From Aphelidium insulamus (Eukaryota > Aphelidiomycota > Aphelidea > Aphelidiaceae), in NCBI GenBank assembly GCA_036784855.1, contig JAZDSV010000022.1, positions 124,001-188,000 on the forward strand: DNA of 64,000 nt. The letters run 5' to 3'. A program made the translations under genes and the position numbers. Positions 10,154 to 22,484 of the stretch are shown here, piece by piece (positions within the stretch are counted from its first letter, which is position 1; every line of letters starts with the position of its first letter). The notes under the pieces were generated by a model. It saw only the letters and a list, made by a program, of their open reading frames with translations. It made no database searches and had not been told where the DNA came from.

Positions 10154-11495
10154 TCATTTTCTATGTGCCGAACTGTGTGCACTGTAAGTGCTGGATGCAT
10201 CATCATCTCTACCGCGGCTGTACTTGGTTGCTATTCTCCGCAGCGACTCTGAGGCATCGCGGTGTGGTGGCACAGACACTATTGACGCGCCATCACTAGC
10301 CAGCGGCGCGGATCTTGGGCCGCTAACAGTCGTAGTCTCTTCGTCGTCGTCGACGCCGCCAGTGCCGTACTGCTGTATGGAAGCCGTACTTGAATCGGAC
10401 AGCACCGAATCCAGCGTAAGTGACACAGAGCTGGACTGTCTTGACGAGGTTGGTGGCAGAGCACCGGCAATTATCCTCGGCCGCACTGATTTCAAAGGAG
10501 GTGGAGGCGGCGGTGGGGACGAGTCCGTGAGACGTCGATGCCGTCGCAGAGCATTCAGCAGCGGGTACTCGGCTTGCAGCATGGCCAGCTGGTGTTCGGG
10601 TGGCAGATGTTGCTGCAGTTTGTCCAAAGCGCTCAGCGACGCGGTCAACTCGGAGTGTGACGAGTCCAGGTGGCGCGACGTTGCCTCAACTGCAGACTCT
10701 GTGTGTGAGTGGCTGCTGGCAGCGTGACGTGCACAGCGAGACTGACCGCTCTGCAAGTCCACATCCCAGCCGTGTGCCTGCCGCCTCTTGTCCGCCACGC
10801 CGCGTCCAACCGCGGCACACAGCTGTTCCACCGCGCGGACATTTGCCTCGAGCGTGGTCTGTGCACACTGTCAGTGACTGCTGAGACATGCTGCACACCC
10901 GTACACGAACCTGCTGCTCGACAACTGCTCGCTGTACCGAGTGGAGGTGTGTCTGAAAGTCGGCAAGCAGCCGTAGCACCGTCGACGCGTCCATGCCCGG
11001 CTCCGCGACAGTCTGCTCGCCGGAGCCCGGGAACAGCGATCCCGCCGCCATAGCCGCGCTCTGCTGCCGGACCAGCGGCTCAAACTGCCAGCCAGTGTGT
11101 CAGCGCTACGCCTGCATTCATGCTGGACAGAGATGCCTCGTACCTTTTGCAGAGCGCGCAGCCGCTTCATCTCGTCCTCGTCGCGCCAGCCAGTCGACGG
11201 CGAGTCACGCCGCACCACCGCCACGATTCCCTGCACAGTGAGTGGTGACGGCGGCGTTCACTGCCGCCTCCGTACCTCCAAGGATCGTTCAGTTGCCTGA
11301 CGCGACCGCTGCAGCATTGACGGAGAGCCGCGAGATGTCGTCGCTCCACTTGCCGTCCCGCCGCCGCCATCACGGTCATCACTGACGGCGATGCCTTGCG
11401 CCAGGGCGCCGCTCTGCTCCGCGCCCTTGACAGCGCCGTGAGCATAGTGCGTAGGCAACACACACACACACACACACACACTGATGGCGCACCAT
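10154..11495 (-). CDS. BORCS5: BORC complex subunit 5-like, N-myristoylation motif
   Basis: BORC sits on lysosomes/late endosomes and recruits ARL8 for kinesin-driven positioning. The first exon is only ATG (11493-11495). Spliced to GGCGCGGAG it gives MGAEQSG, matching the MGxEQS myristoylation start of animal BORCS5. Further exons give GIVAVVRRD, FEPLVRQQ, LRLLADFQTHLHSVQRAV, TTLEANVRAVEQL, ADKRRQ and LDKLQQHLPPEHQL, in the same order as BORCS5. A CACACA run lies in intron 1. The C-terminus carries a Ser/Pro-rich extension of about 130 residues absent from the human protein. An in-frame 48-nt intron at 10699-10746 is likely but optional. Confidence 0.7.
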
Positions 11496-11530
11496 ACAAT
11501 GAGAAGGCAGACAGGGACCACGCTCGCAGT

Positions 11531-14214
11531 CTATTTCTTCTGCTTGGGCAGCAGGAACTGGCTGAACGTGGCGTCGATGCACTGCTTCAGGTCCTTGTAC
11601 GACACCACCAGACAGGACTGCTCATCGCGGCTGGTCAGCATGATTCTCTCCGCGGAGCCGGCGTCCAGCTTGTTCAGACAGCGCAGCACGTGTCCCAGAT
11701 CGACAATGGGCCGCCCCGTGGCGTCCACCTGGTGGAATATGTAATCGCGTAGCAGTTTGAGCAGGTAGCGGTCGCCCGTCTCGCTCCAGTTGGGGTCCAT
11801 GTCGAACTCTGGGCGCTCGTTGATGAAGCCGAGCTTGCACAGCAGGCGCACCAGCCGCCCGTTCTCCAATTCGCGTGTCAACGAGTCCTCCAGCGCGTCC
11901 TGGTACCTGTGCCAGGTAAGTTGGAAGATAAAAGTATATGCACAAGCACAGGAATACATATATATATATATATATGTATATATATTGATATGTATGTATA
12001 TATACATTAACACATCACGTACTGGAAGGCGGCGCCCAGTTCAAAGAGAATACGCGGCGCAATCATGGCCATCAGTTCGTCGACGGATTTCATGTGCGTG
12101 GGCTGGCCCAGCAGGTACCACAGCGTCGCCTTCATGTCCTTGGAGTAGGTGCGGCCCACGTGGTCCAGTGCTGCCGGCAGATCGCGCATAGGCTGCAAAT
12201 CGTTGCATGCCAGTCGCAGAATTAGCTGGCCAAACTGCAGCAAATCTTCTTGCTGCACGAGTTAAATACACAGTTATGCACGGCATATATTATATACACA
12301 AACATACACATATATTTACATACAATATACACTACAAACCTGATAGCGCGCCACGTTCTGAGAAAAGGAAATAACATCGAAAATGCCAACGCAATTAACA
12401 CGCAGTCTGACCGTGAATATAACCAGGTAGAACTCTCCCTATACGCACCTATTCCGCCCAGACACCAGAAGCTTGGTGGGCTCCAGTGTGCGGCAGGCCA
12501 GCCCAGACGCATGGATGACCTTGAGGGCGGATACAATCTGCACAATGTAGCTCCACAGTAGCGCCTCGGTGATGGGCTGCAGCGGTTTCGGCGGCGGTTT
12601 CTTGGGCGGCGACGACGAGATAAACACGGTACTGTTGGCCAGCGACATCCCCGGCTGCACTGTGGCGGGCACGGGCGTGGCGCCGCTACTCATCATCGAC
12701 ATCTGGCCAGGTGTCAGTGGGGCGGCGGCGTGTGGATGCCGTGCGCGCTCAAAGTGGCGGTCCAGCACGGTCTCGGCGAGCGGGTGGTAGTCGTAGACGA
12801 ATATCAACGAGTCGTCGTTGAACGCCTTGGTGGTGAAGGCTTCACGCAGCGACACAATGTTTGGGTGCGCGATCCGGTTCCAGTAGTCCAGCACGGTCAT
12901 GCTGGCGTCGTTGAGCAGCTTGAAGCCCTCCAGACGGCGCAGGATGTACACGCCGCCGTCCACCGCGCTGATGGCCTTGTACACGTGTGTCGCGTAGCCA
13001 AACAGCTGGCTGACGGTGCCAGCGGTGACACCGCTCTCCTCCAGCGGGTACAGCGAGTGGAACCGGTTCACCTCGGCCGGGAGTACAGGATGCGGTGAGC
13101 GGTTGCCGGATGCAGCGGCGCCCAGTGTCGACGATAGTGCCGCGCTGCCAACACCGCCACCAACTCCACCCGCACCGGCACCCAGGCCGGATGAGTGTGC
13201 GTGCGGGTGGTGGTGAGAGTGCGAGGTGGCCGGCGCGTCCGGGTCCATTGTCTGCTGTGTGACGGCACTGCGCTCGGCCAGCTGCTGTCGCAACTCTTCC
13301 GGCATGAAGAACGAGTGGATAGCGCGCTGGTTGGGGCGCATGGCGGTGGCGTGTGGCACGGTGGGCGCATACAAATGGTGTCGCATCTGCAGGTGGTGGT
13401 CACATGGACACGCGGGCAACATACAGACAACTTGGCCGTACCAGTGTGATGGGACCAGTCTTGTAGATGTGCTGGCTCAGGTGCGGCACGATAAAGCCAT
13501 CCGGGTCGGCGGCCTGCTGCGGGTGGAGCGAAACACCGACGGGGTAGTAGCCGCCGGTCACCGCTGCGGGGTCCGTGTCGTCGCCGTCCGCACCGGCTGC
13601 AATGTGAAGCGCGTCCAGTCCCGCTGCCACAGTCGCATCGCTGCCACACAGCTTGTCAGGACAGATGCATAGTCGGGGTAAAGAGACTCATACCTCGCTG
13701 TGGGCAATGCAGCGGCGCCCGGCACAAACTCGCGGCCTACCGAGAATGGGCTGCTGTTGTGGGTGAGGTTGGTGGTGTCGGTTTGGTCTCCGCGCAGCAG
13801 CTCTCCGGCAGCATCACTACTGGCCGCGGACCGTCCAGCCGACGACACCCTGGAGTTTGCGTCTCCCTTCACGACCGAGGCCATGTTGGGACTGAACTCG
13901 GCGGCTGCACCGTCAGATTACTACGCCCATACAGAGTGCAATCTACCGGCAGCACGGAGAGAGCTACCAACGGTGGGCGGCGAGGCAACTGTGGCGGGCG
14001 CGGCTTGCTCCGACTTGGCGATCCGGGCGGTGATGGCGGGAATGCCCCATGCATTTGGCACGGGTCGGTCGGGTGCTTTCGAGGCGGAGGCGACGGTGGT
14101 GGAAGAAGTGCTGGGAGCGGAGGACGGAGTGGCGGGTGTGGCGGCGGTGCGTGACTGAGCTGCTTGCCTGGACTGCCGAGCAGCTTGCTTCTGGCTGCGC
14201 TGGCTGTTGCTCAT
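11531..14214 (-). CDS. PAN3: PAN2-PAN3 deadenylation complex regulatory subunit
   Basis: PAN3 brings the PAN2 nuclease to poly(A)-binding protein and mRNA. From the N-terminus: a low-complexity region, then a PAM2-like motif made across an intron ([14 protein letters not shown]), REFVPG, the pseudokinase ([48 protein letters not shown]), and the C-terminal knob ([66 protein letters not shown]). A short exon near 12340-12400 supplies [14 protein letters not shown]. The CCCH finger found at the N-terminus of many PAN3 proteins is not visible from ATG 14214. Exon 11531-11906 is the last. Confidence 0.92.
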
Positions 14215-14392
14215 GGCGAAGCTGGTTGGGTGATTCGTGGGGTGTGTTGCAGAGGTTGTCGGCGCCTGGGGGTAAAAAAGTCTGGGAAATTGCAAAGCCG
14301 CCTAGGAGTCGGGGGTGTTGGGTTAGGCACACCGCGACCCAGGACCCAGGAATTAAAAAATCCAACATACTGAGGTTGAACAAAATATTTAT

Positions 14393-15491
14393 TCACGGAC
14401 CACCCGCTATAGGGTCAGCACCGGGAGACACACCAACAGGAGCAATTGAAGCGGACTGCCCATCTTCCCGCAGTAGTAGCGTGCTGAGCGCGAAAACCAG
14501 AAACAGTACAGCCCCGACCAGCGTGACTGAGAAGTGTATTATCAGTCACCACCGACACACGGTTATGCAATACTTGCCCGTCCGCACTGATATCTTGCTT
14601 GCCAAAAAGCGACCGCCAAGCACTGCCGCGCCCGTGCACAAGCAATGCGCCACCGATGCGCCGACCGTCACCCAAATTACATCCTACATATTAGGCAACT
14701 ATATTATAGTAATCCCCACTTGCATCCGATGCTGCCATTGCAATAGTTGCAATCTATATAGTATAAACAGGTAAGTAGCAGAGGAGCCCGGCAGACATAC
14801 TAACCTGCGACCTGTCACCCCACTCGGCCAGAAAAGTCATGACAAATGTCTGCACGAATATGGGCGACAGAACAAACTGCGCCAAGTTGGTTAGAGCGAT
14901 GCCCAGTGAAGGAGTTGGCTCCATCTGTGAAGACACCACATTAGACGCGGACAGCAACATTAAACAATGCATACCGCACCACGCCCATCTTCAAGGTCAA
15001 ACTTTTTAGCATTTTGATGGGCAGCCTTTTCGGAGAGTTCCACCTCCACCTCTGCCATCTCCTTGTGCCCCTCATCACCGTCCATATGCCACCCCTCCCA
15101 CAGCATCTTCACACCAAACACCAGGAAGAGCAGGGCGGCAATGAGCTGCGTGTACTGACGCGGGATCAGCGCCGGCACCACGTAGCCCAGGCCGGCTGAC
15201 AAGGCCGTCATCAGCACCAGAGCAGAGGAGGCACCCAGGAATATGGTGGCACGCGGGTGCTGCATTGCCAGTATGGCCGCAATGAGAAAGGTCTTGTCGC
15301 CGATCTCGGACACGACAATGACGGCAAAGCTGGACACCAGGGCGTGGTGCGCGCCACTGGCGCCATTAAGAGCAGTGCTACTGCTAGTGTCCATCGACAT
15401 GCTCTGCGCAATGATATGTTAATATGTGAGCCAGTGTGCATGTGACATGCACAGCACGAATAAGACGCACATTTTCCGCGGCGGTTTGCAT
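14393..15491 (-). CDS. GDT1/TMEM165 family Golgi Mn2+/Ca2+ transporter
   Basis: UPF0016 membrane protein that supplies Mn2+ to the Golgi. It carries both signature repeats: VVSEIGDKTFLIAAILAM and FLAEWGDRSQ. Transmembrane segments include ATIFLGASSALVLMTAL, LIAALLFLVFGVKMLW and TVTLVGAVLFLVF. An acidic loop lies between the halves. Two introns near the 3' end must begin with GC: 14684-14723 joins AMAASD to DVIWVTVGA, and 14527-14577 joins ISVRT to VTLVGAV. Both use GCAAGT, and neither can be replaced by a nearby GT without losing the frame. A 5' exon provides MQTAAEN. Stop at 14393-14395. Confidence 0.88.
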
Positions 15492-15883
15492 ATTTGGCAG
15501 CGCTGACTCAATGTCTGATGAAGCTTGAAGTGTCAATGCTCTGTATGGCTGGAATAATATTAAATAAACTTTATTATTGTAAACTTTATATATATATATT
15601 TGAACTGTTAAGCGTAATTCCATATTCAACTACTTTGCATGCAAGCATATATGTAAAGACCACAAAGCCGGAGCAGACTGCAATGCATTCAGTGTACAAA
15701 TGTAGATATAATAAACGAGAGAGGTCGATAATGCTGGACTTCGATGCAACCGTGTCACGCGACGCCCCGATCGGCCAATGAGAGCCCGCCGACAGATCAG
15801 ACGCGTGCGCCGTGGCTGCCACACTTGCCACACAACACAATACTATAATATTAATATTATAAAGCCTTTCATCCACACACGGC

Positions 15884-16428
15884 ATGGATGACAAGTGGAC
15901 GGGGCTGGTGTTGGCGCTGACCAGTTCCGTGCTCATCGGCTCCTCGTTCGTTATCACCAAGATGGGACTGTTGCGCAGCAAGAACAGCGGTACGTTGTGG
16001 GCGTGCATGTATGCACAAGTCTAGCCACAGTCTTTCAGTGTTAATTCCATATGGTGTGCAGGTGCCGGTGAAGGCTACGACTATCTCACAAACTCGCTGT
16101 GGTGGGGCGGCATGGTTGTCAGTAGGTGTCACCCGCTGTGGCCATTGGTGTACTGACACTGCTTCAGTGATCCTCGGGGAACTGTCGAATTTCGCCGCCT
16201 ACACATTTGCGCCCGCCATTCTCGTCACACCGCTGGGCGCACTGTCTGTAATTATTGGCGCAGTGCTGGCGTCCATATTCCTGTCGGACTCGCTGGGACG
16301 GGATGGCATAATTGGCTGTGCGCTCTCAATACTCGGCTCCATTGTTATCATCCTGCACGCCCCGGAGGAGAAGCCCGTGGACTCGGTGCAACAAATGCTC
16401 GGCTATGCCGTCCAACCAGGCATGCGTG

Positions 16429-16461
<33 letters not shown>

Positions 16462-17127
16462 CGCATCTACTTATAATAATCAACAAATCTAGGATTCCTG
16501 TGCTACTCACTGCTGGTGTTGACGACAACATGCGTGCTGATATTCTACAATGCACCGCGAACTGGCAAGACAAACCCGCTGATATACATCACCATATGTT
16601 CGTTGGTGGGGTCCATTACGGTTATTGCGTGCAAGGCGCTCGGTGTAGCGGTGCGCTTGACGGCGGAGGGACAAAATCAGTTTGTCTACCCGTCCACCTA
16701 CCTGTTCATCTTTCTGGTGGGATCGTGCATTGTAGTGCAGATGAACTACTTCAACAAGGCGCTGGATATCTTTAGCACTAGGTACGTAGTATACAATTAT
16801 ATTCTCGCAGTACCTTTACTTTTGCATAGCGTGGTGACCCCGATATATTACGTCTTTTTCACATCGTCCACGATCGCCGCCAGCGTCATTCTATTCCAGG
16901 GCATTCACGATTCGAGTGCGCGCGACATAATATCCATATTGTGCGGGTTTTGCTCTATATTCATTGGTGTGTTCATGCTAAACGCCCCAAAGAGGCTTGG
17001 TCAGACGACGGGGATGGACAAGTCGGGCAGCTTCTACCGTGGCACCATGCTGCAGAGCTTTGATGAGACAAATCTGGGGTTCTCTAATCTCAATGGTGGT
17101 GATGACAATGACTCTGTTTACGCATGA
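15884..17127 (+). CDS. NIPA-type magnesium transporter
   Basis: Polytopic protein of the NIPA family (Mg2+ uptake at plasma membrane or endosomes). Exons start 15884-15989, 16062-16121 and 16168 onward. Hallmarks: GLVLALTSSVLIGSSFVITKMG, YLTNSLWWGGM, ILVTPLGALSVIIGAVLAS, ILGSIVIILHAPEE, YITICSLVGSITVIACKALG and MNYFNKALDIF. About nine helices are predicted. The third intron, after VQP, carries a long (TA)n tract; its donor is either GCATGC (giving QPGFLCY) or the GT four bases later. Single-copy 3' exon ends at 17127. A TATA-like TTATAAAG lies at 15857-15864. Confidence 0.9.
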
Positions 17128-17205
17128 TGTTGTGCATAAATTTCTTTTTATCCTATCTAGCTATCTAAATCTTTGAAAATTAATTGACATGCGAGGTTTA
17201 ATTAG

Positions 17206-20104
17206 TCAAATCATGCCAAAGCCCTCCGAGTTTTGTATGGCGGTTAGCAAGCGCTCGCGCAACTTCTCCTCCTTAGTGTACTCTGGCAGCAGTAGCACAT
17301 TGAAGCATGTATGCGAGCTGGGCAACCGGTCGCTGTCCGGGCCATTCTTGGCAATGACAAACGTCATCTTGGACAGGCCGCCTATTGGTACGCGGTCGGT
17401 GCCGGTCGCAAAGAAGAGCAGTCGCTTCTTTTGTTCGTCATTAAATTTCAAGACTGTGTTCCAAAAGTATCTACAAATAAGTTCACATGTAAATACGAAT
17501 CACAACTACGTGCACTATCACTGGCGTTTCCACGGTGAAGCCGCCATCGTATTGCGTTACACTACGCAACGACTCAAAGTCCAAATCGCTGCTGCCGCAC
17601 ACCAGCAACTCCACCTCCTCTGGCCTAAATAGCGATATGGCACTGTTCATGCAGACCGAGTCGAATCCGTCGCGAAATGACTGGAACTGCTTCTCCACAC
17701 CAGTGTTTAATATGAAGTCGACATACAGCGACACAAACTCTACAGGGTTTTAATATCGATAATGCTAAGTGGTACGTACTATCACATACCTTGTCGGTTG
17801 GCGTTGTTGAGTATCACGGACTCGCCGTTCGGCTTCAAATCAAAAGTATGATTCTGACCAAACACTGCCACATCAATTTGAAAGTTGCGGCCAAATGTGG
17901 CCTCCACGTCTCCGTCAAACTCGAGCAGAGTCTGCAAATTCTTTGCCAGCAGCTATGCCGATATGAATATATTCAACGTATAATCAATGATCCATACCGG
18001 ATCCAAAGATGCCAAATCACTTAAATCGACGGTAAGGTTCATCAGTTTCTTGTACAGCGCCAGCGGAAAGTGAATGTCCAGAATAACCCCATTATAGATG
18101 GCTAGTCCAATAAGCCGGCCAACCAGTTTCAACTCCACCAGCCCCACTTCATCCAGGAGCGGAGTGCACGCGAACCAATACATCTGCGAATCCTCGTTCC
18201 ACTGAAATATGCCGTACTTTGCGTCAAACATTTCGCGCACAACCAGCTGGAAAAACTCTTTCTGGACGCCGCCCTCGTCCACGCCCTCCTCGCCGACAAA
18301 CTGAACCTTGAGCTGCTTCTTTAGATCCTGAGGCCTCTTGGACTCTAGCTGGACAACATAAATAGTTGATTTTAAATTCTATGGTACAAACCTGGTATAA
18401 TGCATCTCGTATAATGTGATCTCGCCTGATCTCCAGCACCAAGTATGGGCTGTTGACGCCGATAAACATGGCTCTGAAGAATGCATCCTGCAGCTCATGC
18501 CGCATCTGCACCATACTCTCCACCTTTAGTATGTCGGTCTTGGTCACGGGTGTCAGCAGAAACGGGTAGTTGCAGAATGAAAAGCTGCTGGTTTAATGCG
18601 AACATCATATGCCACTGGACATACCCCTCCTTGGCCTTCCAGAGCGGAAAGTCCTCCTTGATCTCCAGATGCTCATTAATGGCGTCATTATAAAAGTCTT
18701 CAAACGGTATCAGATGGTAAAACTCATTAGCCTCATCTGCGGCAATTGTAAGCAATGTCACATAAAGTATACAGTCATACATAGCAGTTCAATGCATTTG
18801 CAGGCGTTCGATATGGCCGAGTCGGTGTTGAGCGGAACGGGAAGCCCATGCTCCGCCACCAACGAGTAGATGTGCATGGTGATAAAGTGGTGGAACACCG
18901 CCAGCACACCCTGGAACTCGGGCTTGTACAACCGGCAAATAAGGGGATTGGTGCGCACCAGGTCCCGGAACTCCTCCGCGGACAGCGCACGTTCCGGCGG
19001 CTGCAGCCTCGCTTGGACAAACAGATGGCCGAGTGCTTCACGCATCGACGTGTCCAGCGCGGCCACCAGTTCACAGATACGCTGCACAATTGTGGCGTGA
19101 TAGGTCGAGTCCAGCAGGAACGGGTTCTCCAACAGCGTGACAAACACCGCGACCTTGCGCACCGAGAGCGTCTCCTGGCCCAGCTTCAGTTTGTCAAACA
19201 GGCAGCCGGTGGCGGTGAAGACGCAGTTCAGCAGCGCCGGCGGACACTGCGCCGCAATCAGGCGGAATGCTTCGCGGGCTTGTCGTGCGTCCACCGCGGA
19301 CACGCCATCACCGTCAACCACTGTGAATGACTCGGAGAGTGCGGTTAGAGAGGAGAAACAGGCGTAGAGCATGCGCATGGGTGCCGACCAGTCACCGCTC
19401 AGCCGGGAAGCGGTCACTGCACTCCTCAACTGTTCCAGTTGCAATGCCGACTTGCTCTCGTCATCCTCGGAGGATATTGAAGCTGCCAGCAGTATCAATA
19501 GCTTGCTAGTATACAATTCACAGTTTATATCAAATATATATATATATCGCACCGGGTGACGGGACTACGACGTGAATGGCACTGACGCTAGAATCAGATT
19601 CGGTGGTGGCTGGCTGCGGACTGGGAGTCTGCACCGACATTTGATGCGAGCCAGAGGCAGCCGTGGGCAGGCACAGATTTTGCTGTCCAGTCCGCACGAG
19701 CATTGTGGCCAGTGTCGCTATCTCCTGAAATAGCGTTATGTAAGATCATCATTATCTGTACCAGTGAACACCAGTACCTGCGTGGTGACGGCACTGAATA
19801 GCGGGTTGGCGGCGCAGTACGGATTCGGGCACGGAGACCGACCGCAGCCGTAGAGCAGTTGATGAAAGTAGAGCTGGAGCAGGGCTTCCTGGGCGGCACT
19901 GTCACTGCGCCGCCGAGCAGTGACGGATATGTCGGTGTCGGGCGAAGCGATGGACGGCGACGCAGACATTGCGAACGGCGCTGCCACCGCGGCAGACTCA
20001 GATGCCTCAGCCAGTGATGAATCTTCGTTGGAGGGGCGAGGTGGGTGGCCGGGCAGGCTGGCTGTCGGAGAGTCCGCCGAGTCAGTGTCCATCTGATCGT
20101 TCAT
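17206..20104 (-). CDS. UBE3A: UBE3A-like HECT E3 ubiquitin ligase with AZUL zinc finger
   Basis: The N-terminal exon (19778-20104) has the AZUL zinc-binding module: [14 protein letters not shown] followed by [12 protein letters not shown]. The middle contains the helical region before HECT ([20 protein letters not shown]). The HECT domain spans several exons: [54 protein letters not shown], and [12 protein letters not shown]. The catalytic cysteine is in [14 protein letters not shown], and the protein ends GFGMI, as UBE3A ends in GFGML. Roughly nine exons; a long (TA)n sits in one intron. Converges on the Mg2+ transporter gene. Confidence 0.9.
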
Positions 20105-20581
20105 TGTGTAAATATTTCATGTATTACAATTGCCTTCTTCTCAATGCCTGATATTTCAACGCGTCTGCGGCGTACAAAAACTCTGCATCATTACGTTTAG
20201 ACTACCTAGCCAGCGCCAAAGCTGTGTCACGAGCCTTAATGAAAGTTAGTCGCTGAATTTATAATAATTGCCGCTTGTCAATGTTTCCCAAGGCTTGGCC
20301 AAATCGACGCAAAACGGAAATTGTTCGAGTGCCAAACGCTCCCAGAGATTCGACAATGAAAGGGGAAATTGACTCGGGGTGCTAAGTGTCGTTCCAGGTA
20401 CTTTTTGCGTGGTGTTTCATTGTACTACATTTACTGTTATTACAGTTGCTGTACAGTTAGCTCCATTGTTAGCGTGCTACAGACATCAGCGAACACATCA
20501 TTATATAGCAAATGCAGCTGGTATAGAATGCTGTATACAAGAAGCATCATGTAATTAAATACATAGACGCATACACGCAGG
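20105..20581. other. Intergenic, no gene seen
   Basis: Upstream of the divergent UBE3A-like gene. AT-rich with short open frames only. No TATA box, repeat or RNA gene recognised. Confidence 0.5.
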
Positions 20582-20913
20582 TTGCTGAAACCAACAACCC
20601 CTGGCTACTATTGCTGTCAAAGTCACGTCGAGGCGTTGAAATGGTTGCATGAAAACGGATGTCGATGGAACGAGTGGACATGTCACGCGGCTGCATTATC
20701 AGGTAACATTGAAGCAATTAAATATGCGCACCAAAACGGGTGTCCTTGGGATGGAGATACTTGTGCCGAAAAAGCACAGTTGGTCGACTGGATATTCTGC
20801 AATATGCGCACACAAACGGATGTCCGTGGGATTCAAAAACGAGCAGGATGGCGGAACAAAAGGGTCACATGGAGGTGCTGCAATGGGCTCGCGCCAATGG
20901 CTGTCCACTTTAA
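20582..20913 (+). pseudogene. Ankyrin-repeat gene relic
   Basis: Three to four ankyrin units of the NGCPWD type are readable: HVEALKWLHENGCRW, NIEAIKYAHQNGCPWD, then in another frame LDILQYAHTNGCPWD and HMEVLQWARANGCPL. The frame changes once near 20780 (after CAEKAQ), and there is no start codon or promoter, so this is a fragment. Such repeats form large families in amoebae, oomycetes and giant DNA viruses. No neighbour is related. Confidence 0.7.
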
Positions 20914-21122
20914 TGACATCAAAGTGATAATATACTAGTTTGTCCACCAGAGCACAATTCAAAGTAACAAAGTGGCTGAGGCTTGGATTAAGAAGACGTC
21001 GCGTTGTAGCGACGTATTATGCAATGTATATACAGACGCAAGTCCCTTTAGACCGTGTGAATACTTGCTATTTATGTAGACTGCCGTTAAATACACTTGC
21101 CGTGTGACAGTGAGCATTTCAT

Positions 21123-22280
21123 ATGAAGTGGGCACTTGTCGCGCTGGTGGCGGTTGCCTTGTCCTGCAGCACCCGGTGCACCGCGGCACTATCCACCCCG
21201 CCGACACATCAGCAGCAGCAACAGTACCATAGTCATGCAGCCGCCATGACACTGGCCACCCGTGCCGGCCGGACCGACCCGCTCTGCATCGCCTTCCACT
21301 GCTGGCAGCCCATGGCGTTGTGCCTGCTGTCTGACGGCTGCCGGCGCAGTATCTGGTGCATGCTGCAGTGTGCCGAGAGCGACGCGGCGTGCCGCACCAC
21401 ATGTTTCTTCCGACACGCCGACGATACGTTTGGCGGCGTGGCCAAGTGTGGTATGGAGCATGCGTGTCTGCCGCCAATGGTTGCGGCGTCCAAGTGTCCC
21501 GTGCAGGCGCGCACAGACTACACCGCCTCCCTGCCGTCGTCACTGGCAGCATTTGACGCGGTGGAGCTGGCCAGGTAACGCTAGTTTAGTTTATGGTACT
21601 CATGCATACTTGCATTGCTATCCGTGTTACTATAACCAAGACTATAATGTGTAACTATACAATACATGTGTTTACTGAGACTTTAATATTTAACTATGCA
21701 GGGCATCACCGATGGTCGTGGCACTGGGCAGCGACCCGGTGTACGACTGCTTCGACTGCCAGAAGCTGGACTTTGTCGCGTCTGCGCACAACGAGTCGAC
21801 AGTGAGCGTGCACTGGTCGGCTGCCGTAGACGACGCCAACAGTAATGCGCCACCGCTGTGGCGTGCAGTGGACTACGCTCTGCACTCGCTCAATCGCCCC
21901 GAGGCGCCCAGCACGCGCATGTGGACAAAGTATCTCCTGTTCGGCACCGACTTGGAGGAGCACTACTTTGTCCTGGACGGCACCGACGACTTTATGCTCT
22001 ACTTTTACTGTAATATTGTTATTTATATTGACTCTGGAAACTGCAGTGCAATATTAATACATATATAGGCGGGTACGGCGTGGGCGGAGAGTACCAGGGG
22101 GCACAAGTGTTTGGCCGGCCAGGGCGCCTGCTGGATGCCGCGACTCACCAGCGCTTCCAACAGGCGCTGGACCGCCTAGACTCAGTGAATGTCACACTGC
22201 CAGCACTGACAGACTTTTGCATGCCAGACACCGTGTCCGCCAAGTGCAACACGGCAGCACGCTTGGCCGTTCAACTGTAA
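21123..22280 (+). CDS. Violaxanthin de-epoxidase-like (VDE lipocalin) secreted protein
   Basis: Three exons: 21123-21574, 21702-22009, 22069-22280. After a signal peptide (MKWALVALVAVALSCSTRC) comes a Cys-rich domain (LCIAFHCW, CLLSDGCRRSIWCMLQC, CRTTCFF, KCGMEHACLPP), as at the N-terminus of plant VDE. A lipocalin-like part follows with VYDCFDCQKLDF, the counterpart of VDE's FDCQ-HEF strand, then WRAVDYAL, EHYFVLDGTDDFMLYFY and a terminal FCMPD. VDE acts in the chloroplast lumen; here a secretory signal replaces a plastid peptide. Active-site residues were not verified. The substrate is unknown. Confidence 0.7.
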
Positions 22281-22334
22281 AAACAGCTGCAAAACCATAA
22301 ATTGCCCCACGTGTTGTTGAAAAAATACTATTGC

Positions 22335-22475
22335 CAAGTCGTAGAAACACAGACACAGACACACACACAAACTCTCTCTCTCTCTCTAGCCACTGACACA
22401 GACAGACACTGACACAGTCAGACACTGACACACACGCTTCTCTGACAGACACTAAACAGACACTGACAGACACAC
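22335..22475 (+). repeat. CT-rich and CACTGACA-type simple repeat
   Basis: A run of CT dinucleotides (about 22373-22389) is followed by irregular CACTGACA/CAGACA units up to the next gene's start. It lies in the presumed 5' UTR or promoter of the gene at 22485. Confidence 0.8.
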
Positions 22476-22484
22476 TTAACCACG

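Noticed and set aside
13700-14158. Plus-strand open frames opposite PAN3 5' exons
   Set aside because: PAN3 PAM2 and linker exons explain the region; the plus frames show no motif.
16420-16495. Seventh GC-AG intron in the Mg2+ transporter
   Set aside because: GCATGC would give the better protein (QPGFLCY), but a GT four bases downstream also keeps the frame (QPGMRFLCY), so it is not counted.
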